Below, one piece after another: positions 1-8,088 of a DNA stretch of 64,000 nucleotides. Source of the DNA: Slackia equolifaciens (GTDB lineage Bacteria; Actinomycetota; Coriobacteriia; Coriobacteriales; Eggerthellaceae). The stretch is from assembly GCF_003725995.1 (NCBI RefSeq), contig NZ_QIBX01000001.1, positions 62,001 to 126,000 on the forward strand. Direction: 5' to 3'. Position 1 is the stretch's first letter. Each line of letters begins with the position of its first letter. Both the position numbers and the translations under genes were made by a program. The notes beneath the pieces were generated by a model, which was given only the letters and a program-made list of their open reading frames with translations, had not been told where the DNA came from and ran no database searches.

Positions 1-910
1 TATTCATCACGCCGGTGATCAGACCCAATGCGGCAGCGTTGGGAATGCCCACGATCTGGAAGCAGATGCCGCACGCCGCGCCGATGAGCAAGCACTGCAG
101 AAGCGTGGCCTTGATGTAGCCGCCCATCACGCGCGTGAACGTGATATGGATCATCTCAGCCTCTTCGCGGCGCGCCGGCGGAATCAAGCGCATGGTTTCT
201 CGGCCGATAGCGGGCAGCTCCATAAGAATCCAGAACGCCACCACCAGCGAAAAGCCGATCACCATAACCGAGTTGGCCACGCCCGTGCCAAAGCCCACCA
301 CGCCGTCGGCCGACACCTTTGCCACGGTGGAAGCCCAATCGGTGAGCGACTTGGCGCCCGAATCGATCCAGCTGCGCACCGTATCGTTCTGGAGCACGTC
401 GGCGTATTGGACGTAGAGCTGGTTGCCCCAATCCACGAGCTGCTGAACGTAGCCCGGCAAGCCTGACAGCATCGAGGCGAACTGGTCGCCCAGGCCAAGC
501 GCAGGCGAGAACATGACCATGCCAAGCACGGCCAACACGATGAACATGCCCACATAGGCTATCGCCGAGCCCACTGCACGCGGCACGCCCGCAGATTCGA
601 GCTTGTCAACCGGGGTGCGCAGGCACAGCACGATTATGGCGGTCCAGGCCACGATTGCCACGGGCGTTGACAGCACGTTGAGCACGAAGCCCAGCACGTA
701 CACGATAGCGATGGCGCCGATTATCGCCCAGATCTGGAAGAACCGACGTCGTGCGACGTCGGTTCGATCGGCCGACGTTCGCCCATGCGCCTCGACCGGC
801 GAGCCCCCTTTGGAAAGGGGTTCCGTTTTGCCCCGCTCCTCGGCGGAGGTAGTAAAAGCGTCGGCCGCAGAATCTTTGCGACCGACGCCCTGGTGCGCTG
901 GATGGTTCAA
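1..910 (-). CDS. AI-2E family transporter (PerM-like permease), C-terminus outside window
   Basis: Reading the minus strand from 910 gives about 303 codons open to the window edge. The likely start is TTG at 910-908, preceded by a GGGAG ribosome site with 8 nt spacing; the ATG 11 nt upstream meets a stop after three codons. Residues 1-65 are a charged, cytoplasmic-looking leader, followed by two hydrophobic segments (about 66-110), a soluble stretch, and then helices with a Gly-Gly-Tyr-Ile-Lys-Ala segment near residue 263 typical of the AI-2E/PerM permease core. Family members export small molecules or act as Na+/H+ antiporters; the substrate cannot be read here. It starts 16 nt after the upstream gene and is probably co-transcribed with it. 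Confidence 0.8.
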   Translation of the reverse strand, partial: MNHPAHQGVGRKDSAADAFTTSAEERGKTEPLSKGGSPVEAHGRTSADRTDVARRRFFQIWAIIGAIAIVYVLGFVLNVLSTPVAIVAWTAIIVLCLRTPVDKLESAGVPRAVGSAIAYVGMFIVLAVLGMVMFSPALGLGDQFASMLSGLPGYVQQLVDWGNQLYVQYADVLQNDTVRSWIDSGAKSLTDWASTVAKVSADGVVGFGTGVANSVMVIGFSLVVAFWILMELPAIGRETMRLIPPARREEAEMIHITFTRVMGGYIKATLLQCLLIGAACGICFQIVGIPNAAALGLITGVMN

Positions 911-926
911 ATCCGCATCTCCCAAT

Positions 927-1583
927 CTACTTGTTGTACGTGAAGTAGCCCGTGGAGGCGTTTTCGTCCTTGCTTGCCGCAGGCCCGGAGGAAGGCTCTT
1001 GGACTTGCGGGGCGGAATCGACGGCAGCCTGCGCCGAAGCGTCAGCCGCTGCGGGCGCGGCAGGCTCGCCGGGCTCCCCTGCGAAAGCAGCAGGAGCCGC
1101 TGCGGACGCCTCCCCGAGCGCTGCGGCCTGAGCCTCTTCGCCGGCGGACCCCAGCGCGACCGACGCATCGGACGCCTTCTTCTGCGAGAAAGCCCCGCGC
1201 AGCTTCTCGGCGGCGGTGTTCACCAGCTTCATGGGCGTGTTGGCGACCGTTTCTACCGCGTTCGCCGCGCCGGCAGCCGAAGTGGTCATGGCGTCCACGT
1301 TCTCGAGAATGCCGTCCAAGCGCATGATCTCAAGATTGGCGGCATCCACCGCAAGCGACACGCGTTCGGCCAAAGGATCCATCTTGTCGATGGCGGGCTT
1401 GAGACTCTCGGTCATCTCCTTCACGTCGGAAATGACAGGGCGGATCTCCTCCTCCATCGTTTCGACGGTCTTGCGCGTCTTGCGCAAGAAGATGATCAGC
1501 TCCACGAGCGCCCACACCAGCACGATGCCAACGACCACGTATACGATAGGCAGGGCTACCTGCTGAATGAATGCCGTATCCAT
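927..1583 (-). CDS. Membrane-anchored coiled protein, DUF948-like, with Ala-rich tail
   Basis: 218 aa starting at ATG 1583, with GGAGGG 7 nt upstream; the longer open frame to 1982 overlaps rarA and is rejected. One N-terminal membrane helix (about residues 8-30) is followed by an amphipathic helical stretch (about 35-115) with regularly spaced hydrophobics, as in DUF948-type proteins, then a low-complexity Ala/Pro/Glu tail (about 130-200). No catalytic motif is visible. It lies between rarA and the AI-2E permease. The function is unknown; an envelope scaffold role is only a guess from topology. Confidence 0.75.
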   Translation of the reverse strand: MDTAFIQQVALPIVYVVVGIVLVWALVELIIFLRKTRKTVETMEEEIRPVISDVKEMTESLKPAIDKMDPLAERVSLAVDAANLEIMRLDGILENVDAMTTSAAGAANAVETVANTPMKLVNTAAEKLRGAFSQKKASDASVALGSAGEEAQAAALGEASAAAPAAFAGEPGEPAAPAAADASAQAAVDSAPQVQEPSSGPAASKDENASTGYFTYNK

Positions 1584-1695
1584 GATATTTCCCTCCATCT
1601 CGGGGCGCCGGACGCGTGCCGCGGCGCATGACAGGGCACATGCCCCACCTGACGATACGGCCGACCGCCAGGCTAAATCCTTGCCTGCCAGTGTA

Positions 1696-3042
1696 TCACT
1701 GCCTCGGCGGTTTTCTATCGCGCGCGGCGGCTTCCATGCGATATGCTTCCCAACCGGCCTCGCCCGGCTGATAGAAGCACCCGCGCTCCAAGCCCTCGGG
1801 CAGGTAGCGCTGCTCCACCCAATGACCGGGATAGTCGTGCGGATACTTGTACTCGCCGTAACGCTCGCTGCCGGGGCGATGACGGTCGCGCAGATAGCTG
1901 GGTACGTCGCGCTTGGGGCCGCGGCGAACCTCGGCGAGCGCGGCATCGATGGATGCCTCTGCCGAGTTGCTCTTTGGCGCAAGAGCCATATAGATAACAG
2001 CCTGGGCCAGGTTGATGCGGCATTCGGGCAGACCGATCACCTCGGTGGCGCGGAATGCCGCTTCGGCTATGAGCAGCGCCTGCGGATCGGCGTTGCCAAT
2101 ATCCTCGCTCGCCAGAATGAAGATGCGACGCGCGATGAATTTGGGGTCTTCCCCGCCATCGATCATGCGCGCGAGCCAGTACAGGGCGGCATCGGGATCG
2201 CTGCCGCGCATGGATTTGATGAACGCGCTGATGATGTCATAATGCATGTCCTTGTTCTTGTCGTAGGGCAGCGCGCGGTGCGGCGTGGCGAGCTCTACCG
2301 CGTCCGCGCCCACAACCAAGGGCGCATCGATCGTGGGCTCGGGCTCCCCCGCACGACGCGCCTGCTCCTGGGCAAGCCCGGTCGCCAGCTCGAGCGTGGT
2401 GAGCGCGCTTCGGGCATCGCCGCCCGACAGGTTCACGATGGCGGCAACCGCTTCGTCGGTAAGCGCGAACTTCCCGCCCAGGCCGCGCTCATCGGCCAAG
2501 GCGCGCGCCACGATGCGCTCGATGTCGGCATCTTCGAGCGAATGGAGCTCTATGACGCGCGAGCGCGAGATAAGCGCCGAATTGACCTCGAAAAACGGGT
2601 TCTCGGTAGTGGCGCCGATGAGCACTACGGTACGGTTCTCCACCGCATGGAGCAGCGAATCCTGCTGGCTGCGATTGAAGCGGTGGATCTCGTCCACGAA
2701 CAGAATGGTGCGGATGCCGTTGACAAGCAGGCGCTTTTCCGCCGCATCGATCTCGCGACGCAGGTCGGACACCGTTCCTCCGATAGCCGACACCTCCACG
2801 AACGCCGCCTTGGTGGTCTCGGCGATGATGTGCGCGATGGAGGTTTTGCCCGTGCCCGCCGGACCGAACAGGATGACCGAAGAAAGCGCATCGGCCTGAA
2901 TGGCAAGGTTGAGCCAGCTGCCCGGCCCCACCGCCTCCTCCTGACCGGCGAGCTCGTCGAGCGTGCGAGGCCGCATGCGCACGGCCAAAGGAGCCACGCG
3001 CATGCGCGCTGCGTTGTCTATTTCGGTGAACAGGTTTTCCAT
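1696..3042 (-). CDS. rarA: Replication-associated recombination protein A (RarA/MgsA AAA+ ATPase)
   Basis: 448 aa, the usual length for RarA/WRNIP1-family ATPases that act at stalled replication forks. Walker A GPAGTGKT is at residues 60-67, Walker B ILFVDEIHRF at about 113-122, and the sensor-1 segment IGATTENPFF at about 140-149. The C-terminal half carries the conserved clamp-loader-like tetramerisation region. The N-terminus (MENLFTEIDNAARMR...PLAVRMRP) is intact. The promoter upstream holds a perfect LexA box (3158-3171), which implies SOS control of this gene. Confidence 0.95.
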   Translation of the reverse strand: MENLFTEIDNAARMRVAPLAVRMRPRTLDELAGQEEAVGPGSWLNLAIQADALSSVILFGPAGTGKTSIAHIIAETTKAAFVEVSAIGGTVSDLRREIDAAEKRLLVNGIRTILFVDEIHRFNRSQQDSLLHAVENRTVVLIGATTENPFFEVNSALISRSRVIELHSLEDADIERIVARALADERGLGGKFALTDEAVAAIVNLSGGDARSALTTLELATGLAQEQARRAGEPEPTIDAPLVVGADAVELATPHRALPYDKNKDMHYDIISAFIKSMRGSDPDAALYWLARMIDGGEDPKFIARRIFILASEDIGNADPQALLIAEAAFRATEVIGLPECRINLAQAVIYMALAPKSNSAEASIDAALAEVRRGPKRDVPSYLRDRHRPGSERYGEYKYPHDYPGHWVEQRYLPEGLERGCFYQPGEAGWEAYRMEAAARDRKPPRQ

Positions 3043-3149
3043 GCGCCCCCGCGCCTTTCAGATCGATGGTTGCGGCCCTGCGAACGAATCGCGCCATCAT
3101 ACATGGACGCCCAGCCTCGCGCCGCCCTGGCAATGCGCTCTTTATCCCT

Positions 3150-3177
3150 ATTATATAGGAACACTTGTTCGAATCAA
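3150..3177 (-). promoter_or_regulatory. rarA promoter with embedded LexA/SOS box
   Basis: On the minus strand TTGATT (3177-3172) and TATAAT (3155-3150) are separated by 16 nt. Positions 3171-3158 read CGAACAAGTGTTCC, which fits every position of the Gram-positive LexA/DinR consensus CGAACRNRYGTTYC. The operator fills the spacer, so LexA binding would block RNA polymerase directly. The predicted transcript start is about 100 nt before the rarA start. Confidence 0.8.
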
Positions 3178-3208
3178 ATGGCTTGCGAACAGACTCCCGG
3201 GCACTTCG

Positions 3209-4885
3209 TTACGACCCCTTGCGAATCTTGAGAATCACCCACACGCTTAGAATCGCTGCGCCCAGATACCCCAAGAAGCCGATAACGGGAATACCGAGGA
3301 GCTGAGGCTGCATGCCCGTGGCATAGATGAACGACGAGCCTATGAACAGACCGGCCGTTATGATGGCCAAGCTCAGCCGGTCGATGATGTTGCCGAGCTT
3401 TTCCATGGGCTGGGTGGCCTCGGTCAAATCGAACCCCAGCTTGAGCCGGCCCTTCTCCGCCATGTCCAACACGTTAGCCACGCGCTCAGGAATCTGGGTC
3501 GCCTTGTCGGCTGCGTTCACGGCGGCGGTCAAGCGCCCCTCCATCTCCTTCACGGGGTCGAACGTGCGCGACATATAGCTTTTCACGTAGCGCTGCACCA
3601 CGGCAAGAATGCTGATCTCGGGCGTGAGCGTAATGAGCGTGCCCTGCAACGACGCCAAGCCGCGCACCAGCATCACGAAGCTCTGCGGCATAATGACGTT
3701 GGCCGTGTCGAGGATGGCCATGATGTCGTTGAGCAGCTGGACGATATCCATGCTGGAGGCGTCCTCGGCGCTGTAACGGTTCACCAGCGTTGTCAGATCC
3801 TGCAAAAGCTTGCCGTAGTTGAGCTTTTTCCCGGGCGCATCGGACACGCGCCCCCACTCGATGAACAGGTCGGTCAGCGCATGGCCATCCTGCAGAACCA
3901 TCGCCTTCATCATGTCGTAGAACAGGCTGCGCTCATGGGGCGAAAGCTCCCCCATCATGCCGCAATCGATCCATACCACCTCGCCGCGGTCGCGCTTGCC
4001 TTCGGCGCGCTCCTCCTCGGACAGCGCCGGACGCACGATGATGTTAGCCGCATGCGGGTCGGCATGGAAAAAGCCGAACTCGGTCATCTGGCGCATATAC
4101 GAATCGGCGATGCGGTCGCCCAATTCGCGCAGATTGTATCCGGCGTCTTTGAGCGCCTGGGGGTTTTCAAGCGAAAGCCCCTCGACGAACTCCATGACCA
4201 GCACCGTCTCGTCCGAAAGCTCAGGATATACCTTGGGGCACGTAACGCCGTCGTCGCGCTCGGTGTCGCGCGCGAGCCTGAGCAGGTTCTCGCGCTCGAT
4301 GTTGAAGTTGATCTCCTCGCGAACCGTGCGATCGAATTCGTCGATCACAGTAACGATATCGACCCCCGCCACGCGGGCGGCGCCCGCGAGGTTGAGCAGG
4401 TCGGCGGCGCGGCGCATGAGCTGGATATCGCGCTGCATATCCTCTTTTACATGGTCGCGGCGAATTTTGACGGCAACCGCCTCGCCGCTATCACGCAGAT
4501 GCGCCTTGTGAACCTGAGCGATAGACGCCGAACCCAGAGGCGTTTCGTCCAGGTCCGAAAACACCTCGTGGTAGTCCTTGCCGTAAACATAACGCAGACG
4601 CTCCTCAACGCGCTCGAACGGCTCGGGCGTGGTTGAGCTGCGCAGCGTTTGAAGGGCGTTGCAGTACTCCTGCGGGAGCATGTCGGAGCGGGCGGAAAGG
4701 ATCTGCCCCAGCTTGATAAACGTAGGGCCAAGATCCTCAAGAAGATGCACCAGCTGCTCGGGGCTGACGCCCCTGGTAACGCTATTCTTGCGCAGCGCCT
4801 TGATGATTTCTGCCAGACGCGAGGCGGATGTTTTATCGTTCATGCCGTCGCGCAGCAGCTTGACGACATCTTTGGCGCTCGGCAT
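3209..4885 (-). CDS. ABC1/UbiB-family atypical kinase (AarF-like)
   Basis: 558 aa from ATG 4885 with GGAGGG just upstream; the frame open to 4930 has no comparable ribosome site. UbiB hallmarks are present: KLGQ (residues 58-61), the Ala-rich loop GSASIAQVH (about 118-126), an invariant Lys near 140, the FHADPHAANI catalytic-loop segment, and VWIDCGMM in place of DFG. Two C-terminal hydrophobic helices (about 500-550) suggest membrane association. In proteobacteria UbiB assists ubiquinone biosynthesis; in an actinobacterium a menaquinone or lipid role is possible but unproven. It is transcribed toward rarA. Confidence 0.9.
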   Translation of the reverse strand: MPSAKDVVKLLRDGMNDKTSASRLAEIIKALRKNSVTRGVSPEQLVHLLEDLGPTFIKLGQILSARSDMLPQEYCNALQTLRSSTTPEPFERVEERLRYVYGKDYHEVFSDLDETPLGSASIAQVHKAHLRDSGEAVAVKIRRDHVKEDMQRDIQLMRRAADLLNLAGAARVAGVDIVTVIDEFDRTVREEINFNIERENLLRLARDTERDDGVTCPKVYPELSDETVLVMEFVEGLSLENPQALKDAGYNLRELGDRIADSYMRQMTEFGFFHADPHAANIIVRPALSEEERAEGKRDRGEVVWIDCGMMGELSPHERSLFYDMMKAMVLQDGHALTDLFIEWGRVSDAPGKKLNYGKLLQDLTTLVNRYSAEDASSMDIVQLLNDIMAILDTANVIMPQSFVMLVRGLASLQGTLITLTPEISILAVVQRYVKSYMSRTFDPVKEMEGRLTAAVNAADKATQIPERVANVLDMAEKGRLKLGFDLTEATQPMEKLGNIIDRLSLAIITAGLFIGSSFIYATGMQPQLLGIPVIGFLGYLGAAILSVWVILKIRKGS

Positions 4886-5020
4886 GTTCCACCCTCCTGT
4901 GAGTCGTTTCCCCGCAAATCGCGTATGCAAACTTAAGGCCTAGCGGCTTTATTCTGCACCCATTGTAGCCGATTCATGTCAAGGGGTTTCTTTCGTTACC
5001 CAGTCGTATATACTCAATGC

Positions 5021-5192
5021 AGGCCCTATCTCCGAAGCCGTTATTTGCGATGGACCGATGCAATTTTTTAGGGAGCCTCAGATTGCATGCGGATGCAGGG
5101 ATTCGTATCCGTTGATACGAAAGCTCTGAAGCATGCTGCGGGCACCCACCTTGATAGGTGGGTTCATCCTTAGGCCGGGGGTAGGGCTTTTT
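5021..5192 (+). ncRNA. ssrS: 6S RNA candidate
   Basis: A gene-free stretch folds as a long interrupted rod. The 5' strand 5023-5034 (GCCCTATCTCCG) pairs over its full length with 5176-5187 (CGGGGGTAGGGC), allowing G-U pairs. Inside is a 3'-side hairpin CACCCACCTT-gat-AGGTGGGTTCA and a left arm with ATTCGTATCCG...GATACGAA. The terminal stem is followed by TTTTT (5188-5192). A -10 hexamer TATACT lies at 5009-5014, placing the start near 5020. The length of about 170 nt and the terminal stem/bubble/internal stem order fit 6S RNA, the sigma-70 holoenzyme decoy. The assignment is from pattern only; a covariance-model hit would settle it. Confidence 0.72.
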
Positions 5193-5265
5193 GGGTTATG
5201 TTTCAAAAAGTGTGTCTTTTTGCTGCCCGAATCCTTTGTTGCAGCGGCGTTCGCCGCATGTGGCG

Positions 5266-6078
5266 TTATTCGATGGATTCCTCAAGAAAACGCTCGATAA
5301 GGCCATTGATGCGCTCCGGAGCATCGGTGTTGGAATTGTGGCCTGCGGCTTCGATCCATTCCATGGGGAATCCCGACCGAGCCTCCCATGCGCGGTTGTA
5401 GCGCTTGGCGGATCCGGCCGCATCCTTTTCTCCGCAGATGAGCAGCGTGGGGCAATCAAGGCTATAGGGGCGATTCTTTTCGACCGCCTCCGCAAGCACG
5501 CGGTAGCCCCAAGCGGCAAGGTCGACATACTCGTGCTTCTCGTACGAAACCATCATATCGCGCATGAGAGCGCGCCCATACTCGCTGACGGCGACACCGT
5601 TTGAGCCAATATCCAACAGTAGCTTCCAAGGAATCGACGCGTAAATGCCTCGCGTATGCTTGAGCGCCCAAAGCTCAAGTGCCGAGTAGTATGAACGCTG
5701 AAGCGGACAGGAATCGATGGAGATGAAGCCCGCCACCTCTCCGGGGTGCAGATCGATATACGCTTGCGAAACGTAGCCTCCCATGGATTGTCCGATCAGC
5801 ACCGGGCGATCGAACCCTTCACGCTGCAGAATTCCATGCAGCATGCGCGCCAGATCGTCCATGCTCCAGTTGAGGGCAAACGGGCGCGACAGCCCATGCG
5901 AAGGCGGGTCCCAAACCAGGCAGCTTGCCCGCCTCGCAAAATGCTCGATCTGCTTGTCGAAAAGTCGGTGATCCGCCGTAAGGCCAGGGAGAAACACAAG
6001 CTGAAAAGAGTCGCTTGCCTGGGGTGAGACCCAGTAGCAGATGGAACCGCCGGTAGTAGCGAAGGCCTTCTCGAGCAT
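5266..6078 (-). CDS. Alpha/beta hydrolase
   Basis: 270 aa from ATG 6078 with GGAGG 6 nt upstream; the frame extends to 6132 without a ribosome site. Alpha/beta-hydrolase fold features: an oxyanion segment FLPGLTADHR (about residues 30-40), the nucleophile elbow GQSMGG, the acid loop GEKDA, and a C-terminal GHNSN histidine. The sequence is closest in style to small esterases and lactonases. The substrate is unknown. It converges on the 6S RNA candidate downstream. Confidence 0.85.
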   Translation of the reverse strand: MLEKAFATTGGSICYWVSPQASDSFQLVFLPGLTADHRLFDKQIEHFARRASCLVWDPPSHGLSRPFALNWSMDDLARMLHGILQREGFDRPVLIGQSMGGYVSQAYIDLHPGEVAGFISIDSCPLQRSYYSALELWALKHTRGIYASIPWKLLLDIGSNGVAVSEYGRALMRDMMVSYEKHEYVDLAAWGYRVLAEAVEKNRPYSLDCPTLLICGEKDAAGSAKRYNRAWEARSGFPMEWIEAAGHNSNTDAPERINGLIERFLEESIE

Positions 6079-6823
6079 GACACTCCTCCCGCGACATGGG
6101 CCAAGCAATTGCGCTTTACATTGTAGCGGCACCTACGCCCCGCCTCAGCGAGACTCGCTGACGGAAAAAGGGGGGCGTGCCGGGCTTGAGGCCGCGCGGC
6201 CCACCCCGGCGATACTCGCTGGCGGTTGACCTTGATGGAAGCGAAGACCCTAGGATGCACTTTCCAAACCGCCTGGACGCCAAACGCTCATCGCCTGTGA
6301 GGCCAGCGCTGTAAACCCAGGTATCTTCTCCAAGCCATCTGCGACGTCAAGCGGGCAGGCGGCGTCCGATGGGATAGACGCACGCACGATGCGATTCCAA
6401 ACCGCCTGCGACGTCAAGCGAGCAGGCGCTCCTCCGCACGAATTGTGACGATTCAGAAACGGGAAAATCCCGTCTTTCTAGCGCGCCCGCGAGGGTCTAT
6501 ACTATGCCCGCATTTTATTCCAGCATGTTTCAAGCGGCTCAGCACATTTCTTCGCAACACCCCCCCCACGTCTTGACGGCACCTTCGAAACGCGTGTCGC
6601 ACGATTCCGACGCGCACCGCGAAATGCCCGATGCACGCCGAGACGTCCGCCCGCATCACGCGGACGGATGCCGGGCGCGCCAAGGCTACCAAGCGCGCCT
6701 TGGCGCACGCCCGCATTGCCTGAATGGGTGGATGTTCGCGTTCGGGATGAATGCTTGCGCCCAGCAAGATAAAGCCGCACGAAACCGCACGCGCCGACCA
6801 ACAAACTCGAGAAAGGACATCAG
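6079..6823. other. 745-bp spacer with degenerate 66-67 bp tandem repeats
   Basis: No convincing gene. Three degenerate direct repeats start with tCCAA at about 6263, 6329 and 6396 (periods 66 and 67) and share a core like cgcctgcgacgtcaagcg-gcaggcg. A TATACT hexamer at about 6496-6501 may be the -10 of the acetyltransferase promoter, leaving a long leader of about 310 nt. Short frames on both strands in 6450-6827 have no recognisable protein character. Confidence 0.5.
6262..6432. repeat. 66-67 bp tandem direct repeat, three degenerate copies
   Basis: Copies begin near 6262, 6328 and 6395. Copies two and three share TGCGACGTCAAGCG followed by GGCAGGCG or AGCAGGCG; the first is more diverged (GGACGCCAAACGCTCATCGC). 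A related core (cgcagcgtcaagcgg) recurs at about 13590. No coding or hairpin explanation is evident. Confidence 0.6.
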
Positions 6824-7408
6824 ATGAGCGAACCCACGTACACGTTCCGCCTTGCCACGCCTGACGATGCCGAAGCGCTTCAGGCCATATACGCCCCGTA
6901 CGTGGAGACGTCCATCACGTTCGAGCTCGAGGCGCCTAGCGTCGAGGAGTTTCGCCGCCGCATCGAGGAGCGCATTTGCATCTACCCCTACATCGTGGTG
7001 GAAGAAGACGGCGTGCCTATGGGCTATGCGTATGCGAGCCGCCTGTTCAGCCGCGCCGCCTACGATTGGGCCGTGGAGCTTTCGGTATACCTGTCGCGCG
7101 ATTGCCGCGGACGCGGCCTGGGACGCGCCCTGTACACGCGCATGCTCACGCTGCTTGAGATGCAGGGCATCCGCAGCGCGCACGGCAAGGTGACCGAGCC
7201 CAACGAGGCGAGCGACAAGCTGCACCTTTCCATGGGATTTCGCCGTGTGGGATTCATGGACAACGTGGGCTTCAAGCTGGGCAAATGGCGCGATGTTGGC
7301 CATTACGAAAAGCTGATAGGCGATTTCGACAGCGCACCCGACCCCGTGATTCCTATCACCAAGCTCGATCCTGCCAAGGTTGAGAAGGTGCTGCGCGAGG
7401 GGGCCTAG
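6824..7408 (+). CDS. GNAT N-acetyltransferase, phosphinothricin-acetyltransferase-like
   Basis: 194 aa, with AGAAAGGA about 6 nt before ATG 6824. GNAT fold: an N-terminal FRLATPDDAEALQAIYAPYV beta-alpha unit, ITFELE (typical of the Pat/YncA/MnaT branch), and the acetyl-CoA loop CRGRGLGRALY at about residues 90-100. The C-terminal SDKLHLSMGFRRVGFMDNVGFKLGKWRDV region is the family signature. Members acetylate phosphinothricin, methionine sulfoximine or related amino acids. It has a C-terminal extension of about 25 aa. Confidence 0.9.
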   Translation: MSEPTYTFRLATPDDAEALQAIYAPYVETSITFELEAPSVEEFRRRIEERICIYPYIVVEEDGVPMGYAYASRLFSRAAYDWAVELSVYLSRDCRGRGLGRALYTRMLTLLEMQGIRSAHGKVTEPNEASDKLHLSMGFRRVGFMDNVGFKLGKWRDVGHYEKLIGDFDSAPDPVIPITKLDPAKVEKVLREGA

Positions 7409-7514
7409 CCGCCCCACATCTGCGCCCAATTGGACCGCCACGACCGTCAGGCCGAAGAGCAACGAGAACGCCCCCCCCCCGACGAGAACGCCCCCCGAAG
7501 CTCCGACTCGCATC

Positions 7515-7765
7515 TGCGCCCAATTGGACCGCCGCGGCACCTGCGCTGCACTATTCGTGCCTAGTTGGGCCGCTGCAGCCCCTGCGCAGCACTATGCCAG
7601 CCCAATTGGACCTCCACATCCCCTGCGCAGCACTATGCCAGCCCAATTGGACCTCCACATCCCCTGCGCAGCACCATTCGCGCCCAATTAGCTCGCCGCA
7701 GCCCCGCACAACTCTATGCGCGCCCAATTGGACCGCCGCAGCCCCCTCTATTGCTCTATTCCTCA
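7515..7765. repeat. 41-bp tandem repeat array (six copies plus an outlying copy)
   Basis: The core CAATTGG (or variant) recurs at 7521, 7562, 7603, 7644, 7685 and 7725, a period of 40-41 bp. The unit is roughly gcccaattggacc-gcc-cagcccctgcgcagcactatg. Copies at 7603 and 7644 are nearly identical. One more copy lies at 7427, 94 bp upstream. There are no unique spacers, so it is not a CRISPR array. Confidence 0.85.
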
Positions 7766-7976
7766 GTTTTTGCGCCGCCCGTGCCCGAGAAGCAAGGAAT
7801 AGAGCACGCCTTTGCGCGCTGGAAGCGCTCCAACCGAAATTCCCTTCCATAAAACACCTTTTCACCTGGGATTACATACTCCATCAAGGAATGCCTTTCA
7901 TCATCGGCACCCATAGCGTGCTCTATTCCTTGACTTTCGGTCGCAACATGACAAAGAATCAAGGAATAGAGCATTG
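7752..7976. repeat. Paired inverted repeats sharing one arm sequence
   Basis: The arm GCTCTATTCCT and its complement occur twice each. The first pair flanks about 30 nt (arms near 7753-7764 and 7795-7806). The second pair has perfect 15-bp arms TGCTCTATTCCTTGA / TCAAGGAATAGAGCA (about 7919-7933 and 7960-7974) around a 26-nt loop. The alternating orientation resembles REP/BIME-type palindromes. Confidence 0.75.
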
Positions 7977-8088
7977 CCTGCATCACGCTTGCCTTTTGGG
8001 TATACAATGCAAAGACCATATGCTGAAGCTCCAGCGCCGCGCAATGCGCAGCAGCGAAGGCACTTACGCTACAGAAAGGCTGAAACCA

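Larger units (their letters stand above)
7409..8088. other. 680-bp spacer of tandem and inverted repeats before the DDAH gene
   Basis: No supported gene; the open frame starting at 7594 runs through repeats into the real downstream gene. The left half is a 41-bp tandem repeat array and the right half has two inverted-repeat hairpins sharing one 11-15 bp arm. TATACAAT at 8001-8008 may be the -10 for the downstream gene. Confidence 0.6.

Noticed and set aside
7594-8088. N-terminal extension of the DDAH-family protein
   Set aside because: The upstream part is translated tandem and inverted repeats; ATG 8089 has a ribosome site and gives the normal family length.
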